Program-made: the position numbers and the translations under genes
Notes under the pieces: generated by a model
Told to the model about the DNA's origin: nothing
Seen by the model: the letters and a program-made list of their open reading frames with translations, nothing else
The model's database searches: none
Source of the DNA: an uncultured Bacteroidales bacterium
GTDB lineage: Bacteria > Bacteroidota > Bacteroidia > Bacteroidales > UBA932
Reading direction: 5' to 3'
Assembly (NCBI GenBank): GCA_946187975.1
Contig: CAMHTE010000004.1
Span: forward strand, 1-48,641
Length of the DNA: 48,641 nucleotides
Part shown: piece after piece, positions 18,877 through 28,646 of the stretch
Position numbering within the stretch: the first letter of the stretch is position 1
Layout of the letters: the number at the start of each line of letters is the position of its first letter

Positions 18877-19964
18877 TTCCGATGGAAGCTAAGGCCGGAA
18901 CAGCCGTACGGCTCAACCCGTTCAAGGGTTGCGACGGGCCGGAGGGGACTCCGGTCCCGTGGAGTCCGTACGGGCGCATTCTCGCTCAGCGGCCTAACTT
19001 TACCCTCGACCCACTTTTCCATGCTGGATGCTACTATGTCCAGGATTCGTCCTCGATGTACGTGGGGCACGTTTTCCGGAAACTGCTAGGCAAGGATATC
19101 ATCGGTCCGCTCCGGGTGCTGGACCTCTGCGCAGCCCCGGGAGGGAAGACTACGGACCTTGCGGCATCTCTCCGCGAAGCGGTGGGCGAGTCCTTCGAAC
19201 TGGTTGCAAATGAGGTCATACGGTCCCGCGCTTCGGTGCTCGCGGATAACGTGGGTGTCTGGGGCGACCCGGCCGTGACGGTGACCAGCGTGGATCCTGC
19301 CGTAATAGGGAAGAGCATGCGCGGATACTTTGACATCATCGTCGCTGACGTCCCCTGCAGCGGGGAAGGAATGTTCGGGAAGGATCCCCGTGCGAGGCAG
19401 GAGTGGAGCCCGCAGGTAGTGGAGCTTTGCGCCGCAAGGCAGAAACGCATACTCGCCGACGTCTGGCCGGCCCTTCGCGAAGGTGGTATCCTCATATATT
19501 CCACCTGTACCTATGAAGATGCCGAGAACGACTCCAATCTGGAATGGGCGGCAGACAAGCTCGGAGGGGAGATATTTGCTCCCGAAAACGAGTTCGCTTC
19601 TTCCGGAGTGCGTATGACCAGGCACGGAAACTTACTGAAGGAAGGCGAGGTGCCGGGGGGCGGACAATGGGTGGGAGCCCTGAAGAAGACTGCCTCCGAG
19701 GAGCCTGACCGCAGGGCGAATATAGCCTCCCTAAGACCTTTTGAGAGCAGAATGCAGATTTTTGATGCTTCGACACCTCGTGTGGAACTGGATTTGCAGC
19801 AAGCTTTGCGCTATCTGCACAGGGACTCGCTTTCCCTGTCCGGAGCGCCGCAGGGGCTGCTGGTGGTCTGCTACCGTTCGCATCCCCTTGGATTTGTAAA
19901 GAACATCGGCTCGAGGTGTAACAATCTCTACCCCAAGAGCCGCCGTATTATTATGGACATATGA
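18873..19964 (+). CDS. NOL1/NOP2/Sun (RsmF-like) RNA m5C methyltransferase
   Basis: 'VLDLCAAPGGKTTDLAA', 'VADVPCSGEGMFGKD', 'LIYSTCTYEDAEND' (both catalytic Cys). GTG start at 18873 or ATG at 18882. Confidence 0.92.
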   Translation: MIPMEAKAGTAVRLNPFKGCDGPEGTPVPWSPYGRILAQRPNFTLDPLFHAGCYYVQDSSSMYVGHVFRKLLGKDIIGPLRVLDLCAAPGGKTTDLAASLREAVGESFELVANEVIRSRASVLADNVGVWGDPAVTVTSVDPAVIGKSMRGYFDIIVADVPCSGEGMFGKDPRARQEWSPQVVELCAARQKRILADVWPALREGGILIYSTCTYEDAENDSNLEWAADKLGGEIFAPENEFASSGVRMTRHGNLLKEGEVPGGGQWVGALKKTASEEPDRRANIASLRPFESRMQIFDASTPRVELDLQQALRYLHRDSLSLSGAPQGLLVVCYRSHPLGFVKNIGSRCNNLYPKSRRIIMDI

Positions 19965-20791
19965 AGAGAGTGCTGACCGTCGTGATATTGATGCTTGCCG
20001 CCGTGGTTTCCATGGCGCAGACGGCCGATGCTTTCCGTTCGCAGTGCGAGAGGCAGATGCGTGTGGCCGGGGTGGCCGGTCCGGGAGTGGAGACGGTCCT
20101 GGACAAATGGGCGGCGGCATATCCCGACGATCCCGCCATGCTGGAGGCCCGCTTCAATTATTATCTCGCAAAATCGCAATCCGAGAGAGTCCTGCCGCTT
20201 GTCGGCAAAAAACGTTTCCTGGGAGAAGAACCTCTCTTTACGCTCAGGGACAGCACGGGCGCACCGGTACCTTATTTCCGCGTTCCCGAATACGACGACT
20301 CCCTGTTCCGTATGTCGCAGCAGGCTATCGACAGGGCCATAGCGCTCAAACCGGAGTCCCTGCTTTACCGTTTCGACAGGATATCCGCCCTTACGGCGTA
20401 CGAGAAGGACAGCCCTGACATGGCCGCGACGGCCGTACTGGACCTTATAGATTATAATTCAAAGGAGCATCCATCCTGGGAGTATGAGGGCGTTCGGGCC
20501 AGTGCGGAACAATTCAAGGCCTATATACAACAATATTGCTTCGTCTTCTACCGTACTGGAAGTGCAAACTCCTACGAGGCCTTCCGCATAGTCTCCGAGC
20601 GTATGCTCCGCGACGATCCGCGCAACACCAACTTCCTGGACAATCTGGGTTCTTACTGGCAGGTGGCACGCAGGGACGACCGCAAGGCGGCCAAATACTA
20701 CCGCAAAGCGCTGAAAATAGACCCTGACGACGATGTGGCTAAAAAGAACCTCTCAATTATCGAAAAGAACAAACAATCAAATAAGAAATGA
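19961..20791 (+). CDS. Secreted TPR-like protein of unknown function
   Basis: Signal peptide 'MKRVLTVVILMLAAVVSMAQ'; C-terminal TPR 'NLGSYWQVARRDDRKAAKYYRKALKIDPDD'. Confidence 0.7.
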   Translation: MKRVLTVVILMLAAVVSMAQTADAFRSQCERQMRVAGVAGPGVETVLDKWAAAYPDDPAMLEARFNYYLAKSQSERVLPLVGKKRFLGEEPLFTLRDSTGAPVPYFRVPEYDDSLFRMSQQAIDRAIALKPESLLYRFDRISALTAYEKDSPDMAATAVLDLIDYNSKEHPSWEYEGVRASAEQFKAYIQQYCFVFYRTGSANSYEAFRIVSERMLRDDPRNTNFLDNLGSYWQVARRDDRKAAKYYRKALKIDPDDDVAKKNLSIIEKNKQSNKK

Positions 20792-22800
20792 AAAAGATTA
20801 TTCTGTTTATGATTCCGCTCATGATGCTGGCGGCCTGCGGTGAACCCCGTGAGAAAGTGCCCGCCATCGATCTTGCCAACCTCGACGAGAGCTATGCTCC
20901 CGGACAGGATTTCTATCTTTACGCCACCCACGGATGGCAGGTTAACAACCCCCTCAAGCCCGAATTCAGCCGCTTCGGTTCGTTCGACAAGCTCCGCGAA
21001 GACAACATCACCCGTCTTAACGACCTCTTTGCGTCCATGACCAGCATGCGCACCAAAAAGGGCTCGGTGGAGCAGAAGATAGTCGACCTCTACAAGCAGG
21101 GACTGGATTCGGTGCGCCTCAATGCCGAGGGTGCCGCTCCCATCCAGAAGTATATTGCTGAAATCCAGGCAATTGCAAGCAAGGAAGAACTCGCCGCGCA
21201 GCTTGCAAAGATGCAGCTCGAGGGCGAAGGCGGATTCTTCGGCGCGTACGTTGAGGCCGACCTCATGGACAGCGACAGCCAGATCCTCTATATGGGCCAG
21301 GGCGGTCTTGGAATAGGCGACCGCGACTACTATGTGAAGGCGGAGAACGCAGCCCTCAAGGAAGGTTACAGAAGTTTCCTCGCCAAGGCTCTCGGTCTCG
21401 CTGGCGTACAGGAGGCACAGAAGGTTGCCGACAACACCGTTGCCGTTGAGGATTACCTCGCAGAGAACTCCTGGACGAGGGAGCAGGAAAGGGACTACGT
21501 CAAGCTCTACAACCCCATGTCCACCGCGCAGATCATCGAGGCTTTCCCCGGCTTCGACTTCGCCGCATACTTTAATGCAGGAGGCCTGCCCGAGCAGGAA
21601 AAGATAATAGTCTGCGAGCCTTCCTTCTTCAAGGCTTTCAGCGACTATGTGGCGTCCGCCGACCTGGAGGTGCTTAAGGATTATCTCCTGGCGCATCTCG
21701 TGAGCGGCAGCTGCGGTGCCCTGAGCGACGACTTCTATGCCGCCAGCTTCGAGTTCTTCTCCCGCCAGATGGCAGGTATCCAGGAGCACAAGCCCCGTTG
21801 GAAGAGGGCCATGTCCGTTCCCAACGGAGTGCTCGGCGAGGCAGTCGGAAAGATGTACGTGGAGCGTTACTTCCCGGCATCTTCCAAGAAGAGGATGATA
21901 AAGCTTGTCTCCCGCCTTCAGGAGGCTCTCGGGGAGCACATAGACGCCCTCGACTGGATGGGTGACAGCACTAAGGTCAAGGCTCACGAAAAGCTCGACA
22001 ACTTCACCGTCAAGATCGGTTATCCCGACAAATGGAAGGATTACAGCACCCTCGAGGTGGATCCCGATAAGAGCTACTACGAGAACCTGCGCGCTGCAAG
22101 CCGCTGGTACGTAGCCGACAACCTTTCCAAGCTCGGCAAGCCTACGGACAAGACCGAGTGGGGCATGACTCCTCAGACCGTGAATGCCTACTACAATCCC
22201 ACCACCAACGAGATCTGCTTCCCCGCAGCCATACTTCAGCCTCCTTTCTTCAATCCCGATGCCGACGATGCGGTGAACTTCGGTGCAATAGGAGTGGTAA
22301 TAGGCCATGAGATGAGCCACGGTTTCGACGACCAGGGACGTCTCTTCGACAAGAACGGCAATATGACCAACTGGTGGACCGATGAGGACGACGCTGCTTT
22401 CCGCGCCAAGGCGGAAGTACTCAAGGAGCAGTTCAACGCTGTTGAAATCCTTCCCGGAATCCATGCTAACGGAGAGTTCACCCTGGGTGAGAACATTGGC
22501 GACCACGGCGGACTCAGCATTGCCTATACCGCGATGGAGAACGCCATCAGGGGCCACAACCCCGGTCTCATCGACGGATTCACCCCCGCCCAGCGTTTCT
22601 ATCTGGCATATGCCACCGTATGGGCCCAGAACATCACCGACGAGGAGAAGGCCCGCCTTACCAACCTCGACCCTCACTCCCTCGCAGAGAACCGCGTGAA
22701 CGTGAGTCTGCGCAATTTCGACACCTTCTTCGAGGCCTTCGGCATCAAGGAGGGCGACGCCATGTTCCGTCCCGAAGAGGAAAGGGTGCATATCTGGTAG
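20788..22800 (+). CDS. M13 family zinc metallopeptidase lipoprotein
   Basis: 'VVIGHEMSHGFDDQGRLFDKNGN', 'LGENIGDHGGL', C-terminal 'VHIW'. Confidence 0.95.
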   Translation: MKKIILFMIPLMMLAACGEPREKVPAIDLANLDESYAPGQDFYLYATHGWQVNNPLKPEFSRFGSFDKLREDNITRLNDLFASMTSMRTKKGSVEQKIVDLYKQGLDSVRLNAEGAAPIQKYIAEIQAIASKEELAAQLAKMQLEGEGGFFGAYVEADLMDSDSQILYMGQGGLGIGDRDYYVKAENAALKEGYRSFLAKALGLAGVQEAQKVADNTVAVEDYLAENSWTREQERDYVKLYNPMSTAQIIEAFPGFDFAAYFNAGGLPEQEKIIVCEPSFFKAFSDYVASADLEVLKDYLLAHLVSGSCGALSDDFYAASFEFFSRQMAGIQEHKPRWKRAMSVPNGVLGEAVGKMYVERYFPASSKKRMIKLVSRLQEALGEHIDALDWMGDSTKVKAHEKLDNFTVKIGYPDKWKDYSTLEVDPDKSYYENLRAASRWYVADNLSKLGKPTDKTEWGMTPQTVNAYYNPTTNEICFPAAILQPPFFNPDADDAVNFGAIGVVIGHEMSHGFDDQGRLFDKNGNMTNWWTDEDDAAFRAKAEVLKEQFNAVEILPGIHANGEFTLGENIGDHGGLSIAYTAMENAIRGHNPGLIDGFTPAQRFYLAYATVWAQNITDEEKARLTNLDPHSLAENRVNVSLRNFDTFFEAFGIKEGDAMFRPEEERVHIW

Positions 22801-22801
22801 G

Positions 22802-23962
22802 ATGGGTGCAGGCAGCTTCATAGCTTCCAACCTAAGATTCAAGGGGAAGATGGCCGTCATCCCGACGGCCGTCTCCTTCTTTGCCGTCGTTTTCTCCCTC
22901 ATGGTAGCCGCCGGCTACCGGGGAGAATTCCGCACCCGCCTCTCCCGCATGACGGGCGACATCCAGCTTGCCTCCCCGCATTCCGGAATGGATATGGCAG
23001 GGGAGCCTGTCAGGGTGCGTCCCGAGCTTGTGGAAGGGATTTCTTCCATACGCGGAGTAGCCCGAGTGGAACCCGTGGTGTACCGTGCAGGAATAGTTAG
23101 GAACGGAGAACGGATTCAGGGCGTAATGTTCAAGGGAGTGCCTTCGGAAGGGGGCGTTTCCCTGGGAGCCAGCATCCCCTCCGGACTGGCTAAGACGCTG
23201 GAGCTCGCCCCGGGCGACGATCTTCCCGGTTATTTCGTAGGGGAGAGGCTGGCGGTCCGTAAGTTCAAGGTCACTGACGTTTACGAGGGAATGACGGGCT
23301 CCGGACATCAGATGGTTTTCGTTGGCTTGGACGACCTGCGTCGCGTCAACCTCTGGGACGACGACCAGGCTTCCGCCCTGGAGATTACCCTCGAACCGCG
23401 CTATGCCTCCCGCGAGAAGCAGAAGTCCAAGGCTGTGGAAGTGGCAGGCAGGGCGTACTCCCTTGCGGAGGATGACGACGATCCCGTGGTAGCCGTCGCA
23501 GCCAGCGACCGTTACTACAATCTCTTCGACTGGCTCGACCTGGTGGACATGAACGTGCTGACCATACTTCTGCTGATGATACTGGTCGCCGGGTTCAATA
23601 TGGTCTCCGGCCTTCTGATACTGCTTTTCCGCAACATCTCCACCATCGGTACCCTGAAGGCACTTGGCATGAGCGACAGGGGAGTAGCCGGAGTGTTCCT
23701 CCGCGTGGCTGCAAAGGGGGTGCTCGCCGGAATGCTGGCTGGCAACGTCCTTGCCATAGCGCTCGGCCTACTGCAGGAACACACTCATTTTATCAGTCTC
23801 AACCCCGACAATTATTTCCTCTCCTTCGTGCCGGTGAGCATCGACCTTCCCCAGATACTGGTGGTGGATGCCATCGCCTTCGCGGCCATTATGCTTCTGC
23901 TGGTGCTGCCGTCGCTTTTCATAGCGAGGGTGGATCCGGCGGACACCGTGCGGGTGCGCTGA
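22802..23962 (+). CDS. ABC transporter FtsX/LolC-like permease
   Basis: N-terminal TM, periplasmic domain, three C-terminal TMs with 'FRNISTIGTLKALGMSDRGVAGVFL'. Confidence 0.88.
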   Translation: MGAGSFIASNLRFKGKMAVIPTAVSFFAVVFSLMVAAGYRGEFRTRLSRMTGDIQLASPHSGMDMAGEPVRVRPELVEGISSIRGVARVEPVVYRAGIVRNGERIQGVMFKGVPSEGGVSLGASIPSGLAKTLELAPGDDLPGYFVGERLAVRKFKVTDVYEGMTGSGHQMVFVGLDDLRRVNLWDDDQASALEITLEPRYASREKQKSKAVEVAGRAYSLAEDDDDPVVAVAASDRYYNLFDWLDLVDMNVLTILLLMILVAGFNMVSGLLILLFRNISTIGTLKALGMSDRGVAGVFLRVAAKGVLAGMLAGNVLAIALGLLQEHTHFISLNPDNYFLSFVPVSIDLPQILVVDAIAFAAIMLLLVLPSLFIARVDPADTVRVR

Positions 23963-23964
23963 CA

Positions 23965-23996
23965 TTTGGGAGACAGATAAAAAAACGGTATCTTTG
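23965..23996 (+). promoter_or_regulatory. Bacteroidetes-type promoter: TTTG (23965-23968) - N20 - TATCTTTG (23989-23996)
   Basis: Matches the -33 TTTG / -7 TAnnTTTG layout; G of the -7 box is 6 nt before ATG 24003. Confidence 0.75.
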
Positions 23997-24002
23997 CATT
24001 TT

Positions 24003-26657
24003 ATGCAACTGTTCTCCAAAATAGGTTTCCCCGCCGCCGTGGTTTCGACCGCGCTGGCCCTGACCTTCGCGTTAAGCGATCCTGTGGAGAACGTACGCAT
24101 TTCCGCCCTCATGGCGGACCCGGTTGAGTTTACCGATACCGTTACCTATCCCGTGGCCGGTTACAAACTTCACCGCAGGGGCAGTTTCGACGAGCAGGCG
24201 CTTCCGGACAGCGTTCTGAAGGCGCTTGGCATCGAGATAAAGTTTGACTCGGAAGATACCGTTCCTAAACTGACAGCCCGCGACACCATTCCCGTGCCGG
24301 ATTCACTGCGTCTGATCGACCCGTTCCGTTACAGGTTCTACGTGGCCCTCCTCGACTCCCTGACTCACAGGATAGTCAGCGATTCGCTGCTCGCGTCGTG
24401 GAAGACCCTTCTCGAAGCGGGCGACACCATTCCTGCGAGGGCCGATTCCGCCGACCGTTTCAAACTCGACTCGCTCTACGCGGTCGATTCTACGGCCAGG
24501 GCTAGGGCGGCTTTCCTGGCATGGTACAACTCACTCGACAAGGCGGCCCGCAAAAAGTACGATTACGAGCAGAAGGTCATGCGTAAGATGGCGCGCATGG
24601 ATTCGCTGAAGGCCATCAAAGAGGAGAAGCAGGCGGTCCGGGACAGCATACGGGAGAATGAACCCCGCGTGCTCGCTACCTTCGCGGTGCCCGATTCCAT
24701 GCACTACAAGCGCATTATCACCTGGACCGTTGACCAGAACTTCCACAACATATCGCCCCGTATTCCCGACACCACCTATAACCACTGGTTCTACGACTAC
24801 AGGTTCCGGCGCAACTGTGTTAACGCCACCTGGCTGGGAGTTGCCGGATCGCCGCTCGTGCCCTACAACTACTTCGACAGGAAAGGCAGTGACATGCCGG
24901 ACTTCTATGCCGTGCAGGAGCCGTGGACATATACCCCCTCCACCCTCCCGATGTACAATACCAAGACGCCGTACACCGAGCTGGCTTATTGGGGAACGCT
25001 GATTTCGGCCGATGAGAAGGAGGAAGACAACTTGCACATCTTCACTACCCAGAACATCACTCCGGCGCTGAATTTCTCGCTGCTCTACGAACGCTGGGGA
25101 GCCGGTGGAATGCTGGTGAACGAGACAACCAAGAACAAGAACTTCGCCTTCGGCTCCAACTACCTCGGCAAGCGTTACCTGATGCACGGAGGGTATATCT
25201 ACAACATGGTAGCCAGGGGCGAGAACGGAGGACTCAAGGACGTTGCGGACGTCAGGGATACCACTATCGACGCAAGGGAGATGGGGGTTTATCTCACTAA
25301 TGCCTCGTCCAAGATCAAGAAACATACGTGGTTCCTGGACCAGCAGTACCGTATCCCCCTGACCTTCCTTTCCAAAAAGGAACCGGTCGATACTTTGGGT
25401 GAGGAAGATGGGGCCGCTGCCGCCGACAGCCTCTGGATAGACCGCGACGTCACGACCGCATTCATAGGGCACAGTTTCCAGTATTCTACCCTCGGGCGCA
25501 TGTATACCGACAAGATAGGAACCGGCGAAACGGATGCCAGGAACTTTTACAACAACGTCTTCAATTACAACCCCACGGAGTCTGCCGACACGATGCACGT
25601 CACGGAGATCGACAACAAGCTCTTCGTGCGTCTGCAACCTTGGAAGGACGACGCCCTGGTATCCAAACTGGACGTGGGCTTGGGTGACAACATACGCACC
25701 TACTTCGACAGCGTAGCCACCGCAACCCGCTGGCGCGAGCACTCGATGTATACTTACGCCGGGGCCAACGGAAGGCTGTCCCGATACGTGTCATGGGACG
25801 CCTCGGGGCGTTTCTTCTTCGAGGGATACAGGGCCGGGGATTTCTCCCTCGATGCGAACGCATCGTTCAATCTCTACCCCTTCCGCCGTGCGCGCAACAG
25901 CCCCCTGTCGATAAGCGCCCATTTCGGTACATCCCTATCGGAACCGGACCATTACCAGCAGAAGATACGTTCCAACCACTTCAACTGGGACAACAACTTT
26001 TCCAAGATATCCACCACCCGCCTCGAAGGCAGCGTGGACATTCCTTACTGGAAGCTGTCGGCCCGTGCCGGCTATGCCCTCCTGGCTGATAACATCTACT
26101 ACGACACCCTCGGGGTGGTACGCCAGAACGGGACTCCAATGAGCGTGCTATCGGCTTCGGTACGCAAGGAATTCGTCTTCATGGACTTCCTGCACATGGA
26201 CAACCGCGTCCTGTTCCAGGCATCTTCCAACCAGGAGGTCCTGCCCCTGCCGGCACTCTCGTTCAACGCCCGCTGGTTCATTCAGTTCGTGGTTCAGAGG
26301 GACGACGCCCGCCGCAAGGTGCTCGAACTTCAGGCAGGTGCCGATGTGTGGTACAACACTCCCTGGTACTCGCCTGCGTGGAATCCTAACCTCGGCGTCT
26401 TCCACAACCAGCAGAAGGTCAAATACAACAACGGTCCTGTCATAGACCTCTTCATAAACGCCCAGTGGAAGCGCGCCTGCATATTCGTTAAGATGGAGAA
26501 TATCAATATGGGCTGGCCTGCCGACAAGGCCGACTACTTCTCGGCCCATCACTTCATCCGTACGCAGAATGCCATAAAGGTAGGTATGTTCTGGCCCTTC
26601 TACATGCAGCCCGGAAAGTCGTCTTCCGGCAACAAGGCATCGTCGTTTGAAGAATGA
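24003..26657 (+). CDS. Putative porin (large outer-membrane beta-barrel protein)
   Basis: N-terminal signal, about 880 aa, alternating aromatic/polar strands; resembles Bacteroidetes 'putative porin' family. ATG at 24003. Confidence 0.7.
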   Translation: MQLFSKIGFPAAVVSTALALTFALSDPVENVRISALMADPVEFTDTVTYPVAGYKLHRRGSFDEQALPDSVLKALGIEIKFDSEDTVPKLTARDTIPVPDSLRLIDPFRYRFYVALLDSLTHRIVSDSLLASWKTLLEAGDTIPARADSADRFKLDSLYAVDSTARARAAFLAWYNSLDKAARKKYDYEQKVMRKMARMDSLKAIKEEKQAVRDSIRENEPRVLATFAVPDSMHYKRIITWTVDQNFHNISPRIPDTTYNHWFYDYRFRRNCVNATWLGVAGSPLVPYNYFDRKGSDMPDFYAVQEPWTYTPSTLPMYNTKTPYTELAYWGTLISADEKEEDNLHIFTTQNITPALNFSLLYERWGAGGMLVNETTKNKNFAFGSNYLGKRYLMHGGYIYNMVARGENGGLKDVADVRDTTIDAREMGVYLTNASSKIKKHTWFLDQQYRIPLTFLSKKEPVDTLGEEDGAAAADSLWIDRDVTTAFIGHSFQYSTLGRMYTDKIGTGETDARNFYNNVFNYNPTESADTMHVTEIDNKLFVRLQPWKDDALVSKLDVGLGDNIRTYFDSVATATRWREHSMYTYAGANGRLSRYVSWDASGRFFFEGYRAGDFSLDANASFNLYPFRRARNSPLSISAHFGTSLSEPDHYQQKIRSNHFNWDNNFSKISTTRLEGSVDIPYWKLSARAGYALLADNIYYDTLGVVRQNGTPMSVLSASVRKEFVFMDFLHMDNRVLFQASSNQEVLPLPALSFNARWFIQFVVQRDDARRKVLELQAGADVWYNTPWYSPAWNPNLGVFHNQQKVKYNNGPVIDLFINAQWKRACIFVKMENINMGWPADKADYFSAHHFIRTQNAIKVGMFWPFYMQPGKSSSGNKASSFEE

Positions 26658-27331
26658 GCCGTTTCCGCGAACCACACAGCCTCTGCCTGCTTGCACTCAC
26701 CGCCCTGCTTATCGTCGGGAGCGGAGTGTCGCTGCGTTTGCGTGATACCGCCGTCCTTGCCCATTCGGAGATTGAAAAGCCATGGGACGGCACCTGTGTC
26801 GATTATATAATCAGTCCTTACGATTCGCTGATGAAGATTTACGCCGATTCGGTGGGACTGGACTGGAGGCTCGTGTCGGCCGTGGCATACCATGAGTCAG
26901 GTTTCGATACCTCCGCCGTATCGCACAGGGGAGCCGCCGGGCTTATGCAGATGATGCCTTCGACTGCCGCAGACCTGGGTATCGATCCTTTCGATCCAGT
27001 CCAGAGCGTCCGCGCGGCCACCATATATCTCAGGCAGCTTCACCGCAATTACAGTGGCCTGGCGGCAGATGCCGAAGAGCAGCAGAAATTCATGCTGGCG
27101 GCCTACAATGCCGGGACGGGGCGCGTACGCGACTGCATCAACTACGCCCGTTACATGGGCGTGGACCCTTCAGTCTGGGATAACGTGGCAGCCCTCATCC
27201 CCGAGATGGATTCGGATGAGGTTGCCCAGCTCGATACGGTAAAGTTCGGCCGCTTCAACGGGGCCGAAACCGTAGCCTATGTTCAGAATGTGATGGACCG
27301 CTACGGCAAGTACAAGCGCAGGGCCCGTTGA
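26654..27331 (+). CDS. Lytic transglycosylase (SLT domain)
   Basis: 'SAVAYHESGFDTSAVSHRGAAGLMQMMPSTAADLGID' and 'LAAYNAGTGRV'. Confidence 0.93.
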   Translation: MSRFREPHSLCLLALTALLIVGSGVSLRLRDTAVLAHSEIEKPWDGTCVDYIISPYDSLMKIYADSVGLDWRLVSAVAYHESGFDTSAVSHRGAAGLMQMMPSTAADLGIDPFDPVQSVRAATIYLRQLHRNYSGLAADAEEQQKFMLAAYNAGTGRVRDCINYARYMGVDPSVWDNVAALIPEMDSDEVAQLDTVKFGRFNGAETVAYVQNVMDRYGKYKRRAR

Positions 27332-27334
27332 GGC

Positions 27335-27661
27335 TTATTCTTCCACTATATATACGTCGTCTCCCGGCTCGGCGAAGAGGAACTTCTCCCGCGCGAGCGC
27401 TTCGAGGGTGTCGCGGTTTTCGGTGAGCATACGAATCTGCTGTTCCAGCTCCACGATTTTCTTGTCGTAGAGGCGTAACTGCCTGTGCTGGTGCATTATC
27501 GTAATCTCGGCTCCCACCCAGCGCACGATGCTGTCTTTCTTCACGAAGAGGATAACCGCGAAGATAGCTGTTGCGACGATGGCAAGACGCAGGAAAGAAC
27601 GCTGCTCCCTGCGGTTGCCGTCCTTGCTGCTGTCCCAGATGTCTTTGAAGAATTTTGCCAT
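27335..27661 (-). CDS. Septum formation initiator family protein (FtsB/DivIC-like)
   Basis: Short single-TM protein followed by coiled coil 'RQLRLYDKKIVELEQQIRMLTENRDTLEALAREKFLFAEPGDDVYIVEE'; ATG at 27661. Confidence 0.85.
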   Translation of the reverse strand: MAKFFKDIWDSSKDGNRREQRSFLRLAIVATAIFAVILFVKKDSIVRWVGAEITIMHQHRQLRLYDKKIVELEQQIRMLTENRDTLEALAREKFLFAEPGDDVYIVEE

Positions 27662-27670
27662 TGATTTATG

Positions 27671-27688
27671 CAAAAATAGTTAAATTTG
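27671..27688. promoter_or_regulatory. Divergent -7 boxes: TATTTTTG (minus, 27671-27678) and TAAATTTG (plus, 27681-27688)
   Basis: Two oppositely oriented TAnnTTTG motifs two bases apart between divergent genes. Confidence 0.6.
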
Positions 27689-27712
27689 TGAAGATTTAAT
27701 ACTCTGAAAAGA

Positions 27713-28645
27713 ATGAAACCTACATTGCTTGTACTGGCTGCGGGAATGGGCAGCAGATACGGTGGACTCAAACAGATGGACGGCCTCGGCCCGTCCGGCG
27801 AAACAATCATAGATTACTCCATTTACGACGCCGTCAAGGCCGGTTTCGGCAAGGTGGTGTATATCGTGAGGGACTATTTCCTCGAGGATATGAAGGCTCA
27901 CGTGGCTAAGAGGTATTCCCATGTGAAATGCTCTGACGGAAGCCCCCTGGAATTCGTTTTCGTAACTCAGGAACTCAACAAGATACCCGCAGGCTTCACC
28001 CTCAACCCGGAGCGCGAGAAGCCCTGGGGCACGGCCCATGCCATACTGATGGCGAAGGACGTCATCCATGAGCCTTTCGCGGTAATCAACGGCGACGATT
28101 ATTACGGAAAGGAGTCGTTCAAGGTGCTTGGCGACTGGTGCCGGGCGCATGAGCACAGCAAGGGCCGGTACTGCATCGTCGGTTTCGAACTCGATAGGAC
28201 GCTCTCCGAGTCGGGCAGCGTTTCGCGCGGCATCTGCCACTATACCTCCGACGGCGTCCTCACCGCCATCGAGGAGCACCTTAACATAGCACGCGAGGCT
28301 GACGGCAAGGTATACGGCGACAATTCTGTAAACGGCGAAAAACACGTCACGCTGGAAGGCAAGGCCCTGTGTTCCATGAACATGTGGGGTTTTACCCCCG
28401 ATTATTTCGAAGGGTCTGAAGTCATCTTCCGCACGTTCCTCGAGGCCAATATCAACGAGCTCAAGAAGGAGTTCTATATACCCTATGCCGTCGACTGCAT
28501 GGTAAAGGATGGCAAGGCAGTGACCGAAGTGCTATCGACACCTTCCCGCTGGTTCGGGGTGACCTACAAGGAAGACCGTCCCGGGGTTGTCGCGAAGTTC
28601 GCCGACCTGGTTGCCGCAGGTGTTTACCCTTCACCCCTTTATTGA
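27713..28645 (+). CDS. NDP-sugar-type nucleotidyltransferase
   Basis: 'PTLLVLAAGMGSRYGGLKQMDGLGPSGETIIDYSIYDA'; 'VINGDDYYGKE'. Confidence 0.88.
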   Translation: MKPTLLVLAAGMGSRYGGLKQMDGLGPSGETIIDYSIYDAVKAGFGKVVYIVRDYFLEDMKAHVAKRYSHVKCSDGSPLEFVFVTQELNKIPAGFTLNPEREKPWGTAHAILMAKDVIHEPFAVINGDDYYGKESFKVLGDWCRAHEHSKGRYCIVGFELDRTLSESGSVSRGICHYTSDGVLTAIEEHLNIAREADGKVYGDNSVNGEKHVTLEGKALCSMNMWGFTPDYFEGSEVIFRTFLEANINELKKEFYIPYAVDCMVKDGKAVTEVLSTPSRWFGVTYKEDRPGVVAKFADLVAAGVYPSPLY

Positions 28646-28646
28646 T

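Noticed and set aside
20698-22902. 734-aa minus-strand ORF, longer than the sense gene
   Set aside because: Antisense to the clear M13 peptidase and neighbouring genes; a shadow frame produced by GC-rich codon usage with no recognisable domain.
24531-25742. 403-aa minus-strand ORF
   Set aside because: Antisense to the putative porin; no domain motifs, composition typical of a shadow frame.
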